From assembly GCF_001905735.1 (NCBI RefSeq), contig NZ_LISW01000003.1, positions 186,341-250,340 on the forward strand: 64,000 bases of DNA, in the 5' to 3' direction. The position numbers and the translations under genes are program-made. The notes under the pieces were generated by a model. It was not told the DNA's origin and did not search any database. It saw only the letters and a list, made by a program, of their open reading frames with translations. This DNA is from Streptomyces sp. CB01249. GTDB lineage: Bacteria > Actinomycetota > Actinomycetes > Streptomycetales > Streptomycetaceae. This document shows positions 58,199-64,000 of the stretch, piece after piece. Numbering within the stretch: the stretch's first letter is position 1; each line of letters opens with the position of its first letter.

Positions 58199-58299
58199 TC
58201 TCCGGGCGGGGCGCGCAACACCCCGCCGACCACGTGCGCCTGCGCGCACACCGGGGCCACTGACCCCACGTCAAACACCAGCACCACGAACCTCCGTAC

Positions 58300-58326
58300 G
58301 GCCCTCGCCCCTCCCGGGCGGGGGCC
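58300..58326 (+). terminator. Terminator after the HAD gene
   Basis: An 11-bp stem with one G-T pair (58300-58310 with 58316-58326) and a CTCCC loop. Confidence 0.6.
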
Positions 58327-58568
58327 TTACGCATGCGCTCCTCCGCAGGTCACGGGCGCCGGCGCCGCGCCGGACCGGCTCATCGCGCCCGCGCGCACGG
58401 GTCCGCACGCCCCCCGCACCACGAACCCCTTTGTCAGATCCCTTGATGTGACGTGCCCATGTCGCCACCCTGTTACCTGGCGCCCACCCCACGGAAACCC
58501 GGCGCCGCCACGATGGCCGGGCCGTTCATGACAGCCCGTCCACATCCCCCCACATCAAGGGAGTTCGC
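58327..58568 (+). other. Gene-free leader region of the HNH nuclease gene
   Basis: The gap between the HAD gene and the nuclease gene (58199-58568, 370 bases) holds the HAD terminator and the long-range inverted repeat at 58440-58561. I see no ORF with coding character. Confidence 0.4.
58440..58561 (+). promoter_or_regulatory. Long-range inverted repeat that can mask the Shine-Dalgarno of the HNH nuclease gene
   Basis: CCCTTGATGTG (58440-58450) is the exact reverse complement of CACATCAAGGG (58551-58561). The downstream arm includes most of the AAGGGAG ribosome site (58557-58563) for ATG 58569. If both arms are in one RNA, pairing would hide the ribosome site. Confidence 0.45.
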
Positions 58569-59213
58569 ATGTCAGGTGTCTACGCGCGTCGCATAGCCGT
58601 CCTCGCCGCATCCGCCGCACTCGCCGCCACCACCGGCCTGCTCACCGCACCGAGCGCCCAGGCGGCCATGCCCACCCCGATCGCCGCGTCCACCGCCCGC
58701 ACCTACCTGAGCGAGCTCACCGTGAAGGCGGAGGGCTCGTCCAGCGGCTACAGCCGGGACAAGTTCCCGCACTGGATCACCCAGTCGGGAGCCTGCGACA
58801 CCCGCGAGGTCGTCCTGAAGCGGGACGGCACGAACGTCTCCCAGAACTCCAGCTGCGCCGCGACCAGCGGCAGTTGGTATTCGGAGTACGACGGCGCCAC
58901 CTGGACCGCCTCGTCCGACGTGGACATCGACCACATGGTCCCGCTCGCCGAGGCGTGGCGCTCGGGCGCCTCCAGCTGGACCACCGCCCAACGGCAGGCG
59001 TACGCGAACGACTTGACCCGCCCGCAGCTGATCGCGGTCACGGACAACGTCAACCAGTCCAAGGGCGACAAGGACCCGGCGTCCTGGATGCCGCCGCGCG
59101 CCGCGTACAAGTGCACCTATGTGCGCGCCTGGATCCACGTGAAGCACTACTACAACCTGTCCGTCGACTCGGCCGAGAAGTCGGCCCTGCAGTCCGCGCT
59201 CAGCGGCTGCTGA
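58569..59213 (+). CDS. Secreted HNH-type nuclease (DUF1524/GmrSD C-terminal-like)
   Basis: A 214-residue secreted protein with signal peptide ending about residue 32 (APSAQA). The nuclease centre is DVDIDHMVPLAEAWRSGASSW (catalytic His in DHMVPL), with the following AYANDLTRPQLIAVTDNVNQSKGDKDPASWMPP block that supplies the Asn and metal ligands of the His-Me/HNH fold. Cysteines in SGACDTRE, NSSCAA, YKCTYV and LSGC can form two disulfides, fitting an extracellular enzyme. It probably degrades DNA or RNA outside the cell. ATG 58569 has AAGGGAG five bases upstream. Confidence 0.92.
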   Translation: MSGVYARRIAVLAASAALAATTGLLTAPSAQAAMPTPIAASTARTYLSELTVKAEGSSSGYSRDKFPHWITQSGACDTREVVLKRDGTNVSQNSSCAATSGSWYSEYDGATWTASSDVDIDHMVPLAEAWRSGASSWTTAQRQAYANDLTRPQLIAVTDNVNQSKGDKDPASWMPPRAAYKCTYVRAWIHVKHYYNLSVDSAEKSALQSALSGC

Positions 59214-59244
59214 CCCGGAAACACCCGACCGCGCCCCCAACCCC

Positions 59245-59307
59245 GGTGGCCCCACCGGCCGATGCCCCGACGACGGGCCGGCCGGCGGGGCCACCGACGT
59301 GTTTTTT
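59245..59307 (+). terminator. Terminator with T-run after the HNH nuclease gene
   Basis: GGTGGCCCC (59245-59253) pairs with GGGGCCACC (59287-59295), and the stem continues inward by six pairs after one mismatch. Six T residues follow at 59302-59307, unusual in such GC-rich DNA. Confidence 0.75.
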
Positions 59308-59603
59308 CGGCCTACTACGGCTGTCCATGACAAGCCACCTGCCGCCCGACGGCCTGGCCGGCGGGCCCACAGTCCGCCAATGGGGCACGAGGGGCCCGGA
59401 ACTCCACTGGGACTCCAGTGAGAGCCGGGGGTGCCGTGGTGGGAGCCCCCACTGACGGAACCGGACGCCCGTGGCCGGAAAACTGCGCCGCCATTGGTTC
59501 AGGCCAGGCAAAGGAACGAGGCTGCCCAGTTCGAGGCGGTATTGGCGCGCCGAACGGCTCACAACAGCCCGTCGAATTTCAGCCAGTCGACGAAACGTTG
59601 AAC

Positions 59604-59633
59604 TTGCAAGTATTGGTGAGGTCTACCTAATCT
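59604..59633 (+). promoter_or_regulatory. Candidate promoter of the DoxX gene
   Basis: TTGCAA (59604-59609) and TAATCT (59628-59633) are 18 bases apart. Confidence 0.5.
59612..59630. promoter_or_regulatory. Possible DmdR/IdeR-type iron box over the DoxX promoter
   Basis: ATTGGTGAGGTCTACCTAA agrees with TTAGGTTAGGCTAACCTAA at 13 of 19 positions by my count and covers the spacer and -10 region. Binding there would block transcription when iron is plentiful. Confidence 0.4.
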
Positions 59634-59683
59634 TTTGCGCCCAGTCGGTTCACGTCCCCACCAGACCGAAGGAGCCTCCCCCC

Positions 59684-60142
59684 ATGACCCCACACCTCCA
59701 CCGGGCACAGCCCTACGTCCTCGCGCTCTTCCGCATCGTCGTCGGCGGCCTCTTCGCCTGCCACGGCGCCGCCTCGGTCTTCGGCGTCCTCGGCGGCGCC
59801 CACGGCGGCGGGTCCATACCCGCCGGCACCTGGCCGGGCTGGTACGCGGCGGTGATCCAGCTCGTCGGCGGCGTCCTCGTGGCCCTGGGCCTCGGCACCC
59901 GTCCCGCCGCCCTGGTCTCGTCCGGCTCCATGGCCTACGCCTACTTCACGGTCCACCAGTCGAACGCCCTGCTCCCCCTGCAGAACGGCGGCGAACCGTC
60001 GGCCGTCTTCTGCTGGGTCTTCCTGCTCCTCGTCTTCACCGGCCCCGGCGCCCTGGCCCTGGACAACCTCCTCACCGCCCGCACCCCGGACCGTCAGGAC
60101 CGGGACCACGCCCAGGAACAGAGCTCCCCGGTCGCCGTCTGA
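59684..60142 (+). CDS. DoxX-family membrane protein
   Basis: A 152-residue protein with four membrane segments: VLALFRIVVGGLFACHGAASVFG, WYAAVIQLVGGVLVALGLGT, AALVSSGSMAYAYFTVH and SAVFCWVFLLLVFTGPGALALD. This is the DoxX pattern, including the RIVVG-x-FACHG start. Actinobacterial DoxX proteins have been linked to a membrane oxidoreductase complex with superoxide dismutase and a thiol oxidoreductase; that role here is inference. ATG at 59684 has GAAGGAG. The longer frame upstream is not coding. Confidence 0.9.
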   Translation: MTPHLHRAQPYVLALFRIVVGGLFACHGAASVFGVLGGAHGGGSIPAGTWPGWYAAVIQLVGGVLVALGLGTRPAALVSSGSMAYAYFTVHQSNALLPLQNGGEPSAVFCWVFLLLVFTGPGALALDNLLTARTPDRQDRDHAQEQSSPVAV

Positions 60143-60380
60143 CGCCTCTCCCCACTCCCCCGGGCCCGCTGACCGACCGGGCCCCGCACACCCCTCGCGT
60201 ACCGCCGGGAAAACCGCTCCCCGGCGGTGCGCACCCAAGCCGCCCCCGACCGGGGTGCCCAACATCACGCATATATAGGGATCACCGGGTGAACGGCAGG
60301 CGTACGCTGTACAGCTGACCCTGCCGCTCCTGCCGCTCCCCTGCGACGCCGCGGCGCTGTTGCCGATCGGGGAGTAGACG

Positions 60381-61040
60381 GTGCTAGAGAGTGTGGGTGC
60401 GCTGACCGGCAGCCCATGGATCTACGTTGCGGTCGCCCTCTCCGTGCTGCTGGACGTCTTCCTCCCCGTACTGCCCAGCGGCGTGCTGGTGATCACCGCC
60501 GCCACGGCCGCCGCGGCGGGCACCACCGGTGTCGCCGCCGACGCGGCGGGCGCCGCCCGCCAGGTGACCGAGGTCCCCTCCCTGCTGGCCCTCGTCCTGT
60601 GCGCCGCCACCGCCTCGGTGCTCGGCGACTTCGCCGCGTACCGGCTGGCCCGGCACGGCGGCGAGCGGCTGGACCGCGCCATCGCCCGCTCCCGCCGCCT
60701 GACCTCCGCGCAGGAACGCCTCGGCGCCGCCCTGAGCCGGGGCGGCGGCATCCTCGTCGTCATCGCGCGCTTCGCCCCGGCCGGACGCTCGGTCGTCTCG
60801 CTGGGCGCGGGCGCCTCGCACCGCAAGGTGAAGGAGTTCCTGCCCTGGTCGGCCGTCGCGGGCGTGGCCTGGGCCGGTTACAGCGTGGGGCTCGGCTACT
60901 TCGGCGCGCAGTGGCTGGGCGCGAGCTGGCTCGGCACGGCCGTCTCGGTCCTCGCCCTGTTCCTCGCGGGCTCCTTCGCCGCGCTGCTCATGCGACGCCC
61001 GGCCGCCGCCGCGGCCGCCGCGCCCCCTATGGCGTCCTGA
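60381..61040 (+). CDS. DedA-family (VTT domain) membrane protein
   Basis: A 219-residue membrane protein. Segments LSVLLDVFLPVLPSGVLVITAATAAA, VLCAATASVLGDFAAYRLARHGG, ILVVIARFAPAGRSVVSLGAGASHRKVKEFLPWSAVAGVAWAG follow the DedA order, with the conserved G-x-R FAPAGR motif and the buried GD. DedA proteins flip or recycle undecaprenyl phosphate or phospholipids. GTG at 60381 has GGGGAG. Its 3' end overlaps the DUF2277 gene by 14 bases. The upstream gap 60143-60380 holds no gene. Confidence 0.9.
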   Translation: MLESVGALTGSPWIYVAVALSVLLDVFLPVLPSGVLVITAATAAAAGTTGVAADAAGAARQVTEVPSLLALVLCAATASVLGDFAAYRLARHGGERLDRAIARSRRLTSAQERLGAALSRGGGILVVIARFAPAGRSVVSLGAGASHRKVKEFLPWSAVAGVAWAGYSVGLGYFGAQWLGASWLGTAVSVLALFLAGSFAALLMRRPAAAAAAAPPMAS

Positions 61041-61251
61041 CACCGCCCCGTATCTCCAGGCCGTCGAGCAGCCGGGCGGTCGCCTCAGCGATCTCGTCCA
61101 CGGCACGGTCGAAGACTTCCCTGTTGTGCGCGGCCGGGGCGCGGAAGCCCGACACCTTGCGGACGAACTGCAGGGCGGCGGCTCGGATGTCGTCCTCGGT
61201 GGCCTCTTCGGGCAGGGCGGGCGGTCGGAGGGTCTTGATACTGCGGCACAT
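61027..61251 (-). CDS. DUF2277 small protein
   Basis: A 74-residue protein beginning MCRSIKTLRPPALPEEATEDDIRAAALQFVRKVSGF, the standard DUF2277 sequence, with a later HNREVFDRAVDEIAEATARLL helix. A conserved Cys at position 2 and Arg-rich start are typical; the function is unknown. ATG at 61251 has TGGAGA; the frame extends 13 codons further upstream but family members start here. It lies 57 bases behind the DUF7144 gene. Confidence 0.9.
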   Translation of the reverse strand: MCRSIKTLRPPALPEEATEDDIRAAALQFVRKVSGFRAPAAHNREVFDRAVDEIAEATARLLDGLEIRGGVRTP

Positions 61252-61308
61252 GTCTCCAGTGTGACCCGTGCCACTGACAACGGCACACACCCTGCCCGCA
61301 GCGACCGG

Positions 61309-61749
61309 TCAGATGACCGGCTTCCGTGCCGTGCACAGGGCCCAGATGACGAACGTGTCGATGGCGAGGGAGACCACGGCCCAGACCGGCTGGTAGGGCA
61401 GCCACATGAAGTTGGCGATCATGTTGAGCGCCGCGAGTCCCACACCGGCCCCGCGCGCCCAGGCGGAGCCCCTGAGGATGCCCCAGCCGACGATCGCGAT
61501 GACGATGCCGAGGATGAGGTGGATCCAGCCCCAGGCCGTCACGTTGAACTTGAAGACGTAGTCGTTGATCCGCGCGTACACCTCGTCCGACGCGATACCG
61601 GCGATGCCCTTGATCGCGTCGAGCACCCCGTCCACCAGCAGCAGCACACCGGCGAACATGACCCCGCCGGACGCCCACGGGTTCTCCTCCTGCGGGCGCG
61701 GTGCGGAGGGCGGGGACGGGGTGCCCGGCGGGGGCGCGGTCTGGGCCAT
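61309..61749 (-). CDS. DUF7144-type four-segment membrane protein
   Basis: A 146-residue protein. After a 25-residue Pro-rich cytoplasmic start come four hydrophobic segments: GGVMFAGVLLLVDGVLDAIKGIAGI, TAWGWIHLILGIVIAIVGWGIL, GAGVGLAALNMIANFMWL and VWAVVSLAIDTFVIWALCTAR. The WGWIHLILG-x-V and ANFMWLPYQPVW motifs are well conserved in actinobacteria (DUF7144). ATG at 61749 has CAGGAG. The function is unknown. Confidence 0.87.
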   Translation of the reverse strand: MAQTAPPPGTPSPPSAPRPQEENPWASGGVMFAGVLLLVDGVLDAIKGIAGIASDEVYARINDYVFKFNVTAWGWIHLILGIVIAIVGWGILRGSAWARGAGVGLAALNMIANFMWLPYQPVWAVVSLAIDTFVIWALCTARKPVI

Positions 61750-61815
61750 GGGGACTCCTGAGCCGGAGGGGAACGTACAGGTCAGACCGACCCTGCGCCG
61801 CCCTTCCCGGCCCGG

Positions 61816-63291
61816 CTACGCGGACGCGCCCGTACGGGTGACGCTCCCCGCCTCCGCCCCGTCCCCGCCGTCCGGCCCTTCCGCCGCACCGCGCGGCCGC
61901 CCCGACGTCCCCAGGACCACGAACACCGTGGCGACCAGGAGCACCGCCGCCACGACCCGCAGCCCATCGGACATCGCCGGGGCGAAGGCGGCCGCGTGGG
62001 CGGCCCCGGTGTGGTCCGCGCCCGTCCCGGAGGCCAGCACGGTGCCGACGACGGCGACACCGAGCGCCGCCCCGATCTCGCGCGCCGCAGTGTTGAGCCC
62101 GGAGCCGAGCCCGCTGCGGTGCGCGGGCAGCCCGGCGACGACGGCCACGGTGAGCGCGGGCGCGCAGAGCCCCGTACCGGCGGAGATGACGAGGAGGTAG
62201 ACGGCGTACAGCGCGTACGGGGTGCTGCCGTCGGCGGTCGAGACGAGGAGCAGGCCCAGGCCGATCACCGCGAGCCCGCCGCCCGCCACCGGGCGGATGC
62301 CGTACCGGTCCTGCCAGCGCGCCCCGAACTTCGGCATGACGGCCATCCCGACGGTGAGCGGCACGATCGCCACCCCGGCGAGGCCGACCGGGAAGCCCTT
62401 CACGTACTGGAGGTACTGGGAGTTGACGTAGAACAGCGCGAACAGCCCGAAGAACGCGGTGGCGATGCCCAGGGTCCCGGCGCGCACCACGGGCGAGGCG
62501 AAGATCCGGGGGTCGAGCAGCGGCCGTGCGGCGCGCAGCCCGTGGACGGTGAACACGGTGAGGAGTACGGCTCCGAGGCCGAAGGCGGTCAGCACCCGCG
62601 CCGAGCCCCAGCCCTGCGGCGGACCCTCGATGATCCCGTACACCAGGGCGGTGAGGGCGGCGACGAGCAGCAGCGAGCCGAGCGGGTCGGGCGCGGAGTC
62701 GGTGCGTTCGGGGCTGCGGGGCGTGAGGCGGGCGACGGCGAGCGCGAGCAGCGCGGCGAGCGGCACCATCGCCCAGAACAGGGCGCGCCAGGTGGAGAAC
62801 TGGCCGGCGAGGCCGCCGCCGACGTTGCCCGCGAGGCCGCCGAGGCCCGCCGCGAGCGTCCAGGTCGCCAGCGCCTGGGACCTGCGGGCGGGCGGGGTGA
62901 GGGTGATCAGGAGAGACATGGTCGCGGGCATGATCAGCGCGGCCCCGGCTCCGCAGATCCCGCGTCCGGCGATGAGCACGGCGGGGACGGTGGCGAGCGC
63001 GCTGACGGCGGCGCCCGCCGCGAAGAGGCCGAGTCCGGCGAGGAGGGCGCCCTTGCGGCCGAAGCGGTCGCCGAGCGCCCCGGCCGGGATCAGCAGTCCG
63101 GCGAAGACGATGACGTAGGCGTCGACCGACCACAGCAGTTCGCTGGAGGACGGGTGCAGGGCGGAGGCGGCGAGCTGGGGGATGAGCAGGTTGACGGCGG
63201 CGACCATGCCCTGCGCGACGAGCACACAGGCGCAGAGCACGTACTGCGCGGCGGGCGTAAGGCGCGGGGGCTTCTGGGCATACGGGGACAA
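61816..63291 (-). CDS. MFS transporter, DHA2 type, TTG start
   Basis: A 491-residue exporter with about 14 membrane segments; motif A is LIPAGALGDRFGRKGALL, and the WSVDAYVIVFAG segment before it is typical of DHA2 pumps. The start is TTG at 63291, preceded by AGGAGGAG at short spacing; no ATG or GTG lies before the first membrane segment except deep within it. It is divergent from a LysR-type gene, which probably regulates it. The 3' end lies 66 bases before the DUF7144 gene. Confidence 0.9.
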   Translation of the reverse strand: MSPYAQKPPRLTPAAQYVLCACVLVAQGMVAAVNLLIPQLAASALHPSSSELLWSVDAYVIVFAGLLIPAGALGDRFGRKGALLAGLGLFAAGAAVSALATVPAVLIAGRGICGAGAALIMPATMSLLITLTPPARRSQALATWTLAAGLGGLAGNVGGGLAGQFSTWRALFWAMVPLAALLALAVARLTPRSPERTDSAPDPLGSLLLVAALTALVYGIIEGPPQGWGSARVLTAFGLGAVLLTVFTVHGLRAARPLLDPRIFASPVVRAGTLGIATAFFGLFALFYVNSQYLQYVKGFPVGLAGVAIVPLTVGMAVMPKFGARWQDRYGIRPVAGGGLAVIGLGLLLVSTADGSTPYALYAVYLLVISAGTGLCAPALTVAVVAGLPAHRSGLGSGLNTAAREIGAALGVAVVGTVLASGTGADHTGAAHAAAFAPAMSDGLRVVAAVLLVATVFVVLGTSGRPRGAAEGPDGGDGAEAGSVTRTGASA

Positions 63292-63330
63292 CGCTCCTCC
63301 TGGGAGCCGTGGCGGGTGGGATGTGCTTCC

Positions 63331-63360
63331 ACCGTAGAGTTGGCGCGACTTGCTTTCCAA
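63331..63360 (-). promoter_or_regulatory. Promoter of the MFS gene with an overlapping LysR-type site
   Basis: On the minus strand TTGGAA (63360-63355) and TACGGT (63336-63331) are 18 bases apart. The same stretch holds the dyad TTGG-N13-CCAA (63340-63360), a form expected for LysR-family binding. Confidence 0.45.
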
Positions 63361-63381
63361 TGCATCTTCGACAAGGGATGT

Positions 63382-64000
63382 ATGCGCGTGACGCAATCCG
63401 GCCTTGACCTCAATCTTCTGGTCGCCCTGGACGTCCTCCTGGACGAATGCAGCGTCTCCGGGGCCGCCGCCCGGCTGCATCTGTCCGAGCCCGCGATGAG
63501 CCGCACCCTCGGCCGCATCCGCAAGGCGCTCGGCGATCCGGTGCTGGTGCGCGCCGGGCGCACGATGGTGCCCACCCCGCACGCCCTGGCCATCCACGGC
63601 GAGGTGCGCGCGGTCGTGGAGCGGGCGCGCGGACTGTTCCTGTCCGGCGGCAAGGTGGACCTGCGCGCCCTGTCGCGGACGTTCACGGTGCTGGCCCAGG
63701 ACACCCTGGCGGCGGTCTCCGGCCCCGCGCTGTTCGCCCGGATCGCCCGCGAGGCGCCGGGCGTACGGCTCCGCTTCCTGATGGAGAGCCATGTGGACGG
63801 CCCGTTCCTGCGCGAGGGCGCCGCCGACCTGGAGGTGGGGGTGCTCGACACGCGTTCCCCCGAGGTGCGCCGCGAACACCTCTACAACGACCGGATGATG
63901 GGCGTGGTGCGCCCGGGCCACCCGCTCCTGGACGGGGAGATCACCCCGGCCCGGTTCGCCGCCGCCGACCATGTGACGGTGTCCCGTCGTGGCCGGACGG
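63382..64000 (+). CDS. LysR-family transcriptional regulator, 3' end outside window
   Basis: The first 206 codons are visible. The N-terminal winged helix (residues about 5-65) reads LDLNLLVALDVLLDECSVSGAAARLHLSEPAMSRTLGRIRKALGDPVLVR, given here only in parts by its hallmarks AAARLHLSEPAMSRTLGRIR and GDPVLVRAGRTMVPT. This close match to NodD/SyrM-like LysR proteins is followed by the start of the effector domain (FTVLAQDTLAAVSGPALFARI). ATG at 63382 is used; GTG at 63388 has better spacing to AAGGG (63373-63377). It faces the DHA2 MFS gene and probably controls it. Confidence 0.92.
   Translation, partial: MRVTQSGLDLNLLVALDVLLDECSVSGAAARLHLSEPAMSRTLGRIRKALGDPVLVRAGRTMVPTPHALAIHGEVRAVVERARGLFLSGGKVDLRALSRTFTVLAQDTLAAVSGPALFARIAREAPGVRLRFLMESHVDGPFLREGAADLEVGVLDTRSPEVRREHLYNDRMMGVVRPGHPLLDGEITPARFAAADHVTVSRRGRT

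Larger units (their letters stand above)
59308..59683 (+). other. Gene-free region with lower G+C before the DoxX gene
   Basis: The gap 59214-59683 (470 bases) has no convincing gene. Its second half is clearly less GC-rich than the surroundings and holds the promoter and possible iron box at 59604-59633. The short frame 59418-59630 lacks third-position G/C bias and I do not call it. Confidence 0.45.

Noticed and set aside
59418..59630. A 70-codon frame in the gap before the DoxX gene
   Set aside because: No third-position G/C bias, no ribosome site and no recognisable sequence; it overlaps the promoter region.
59460..59640. A/T-richer stretch considered as a remnant of a mobile element
   Set aside because: No inverted or direct terminal repeats and no transposase remnant; the promoter explains the composition.

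Overview
The window is GC-rich (well above 70% G+C by eye), densely coded DNA from an actinomycete, almost certainly a Streptomyces. Reasons: strong G/C bias at third codon positions, many GTG starts, frequent ATGA/GTGA stop-start overlaps, leaderless promoters, NCS1, DHA2-type MFS and mycothiol-dependent-type proteins, and a foldback intergenic repeat of a kind I recognise from Streptomyces genomes. I see no tRNA, rRNA, insertion sequence, prophage or CRISPR array. Gene calls come from reading translations, motifs, start contexts and neighbours; no database search was run.

Layout. 1-5.9 kb: a truncated Nif3-like gene, two hypothetical genes, and a four-gene unit (ABC ATPase, ABC-2 permease, DesK-type kinase, LuxR-type regulator) preceded by a small palindrome. 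5.9-10.9 kb: a GT39-like membrane enzyme and two DHA2 exporters, one carrying a C-terminal carboxypeptidase-regulatory-like domain. 10.8-16.2 kb: an IclR regulator with dipeptidase E, divergent from a coupled operon of DUF1177 protein, NCS1 permease and M20 hydrolase. 16.3-22 kb: methyltransferase, lipoprotein amidase, a PGQ-rich membrane protein, PHP/HhH protein, MDMPI-like enzyme, a lipoprotein and a small membrane protein. 22-31.8 kb: a GT4/methyltransferase/alpha-toroid operon facing a KstR-like TetR gene, with a perfect KstR-type box between them, then a Liv-type ABC operon ending in a coupled alpha/beta hydrolase.

31.9-36.3 kb: a poly(3-hydroxybutyrate) use locus: secreted depolymerase, divergent 3-hydroxybutyrate dehydrogenase, and a GAF/PucR-type regulator. 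36.4-39.8 kb: a two-domain GT2/CDP-glycerol transferase, a DUF3291 gene and a SufR-like cysteine-bearing regulator. 39.8-45.9 kb: a foldback repeat, a cobalamin riboswitch, and a tightly coupled five-gene operon. It encodes two secreted, membrane-anchored proteins and a complete ECF transporter (T, fused A-A', S). I read this as surface capture plus import of vitamin B12 and consider it the most interesting system here.

46-64 kb: a small secreted transglycosylase, secreted lipase-like hydrolase, AEC transporter, GT87/PAP2 fusion, DUF2330 protein, serpin, GNAT, an MFS exporter fused to a winged-helix domain, a peptidoglycan-binding membrane protein, HAD hydrolase, secreted HNH nuclease, DoxX protein behind a possible iron box, DedA protein, DUF2277, DUF7144, a further MFS exporter and a divergent LysR gene cut by the window edge. 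Several convergent pairs overlap at their 3' ends, two of them sharing a single CTAG as both stop codons.
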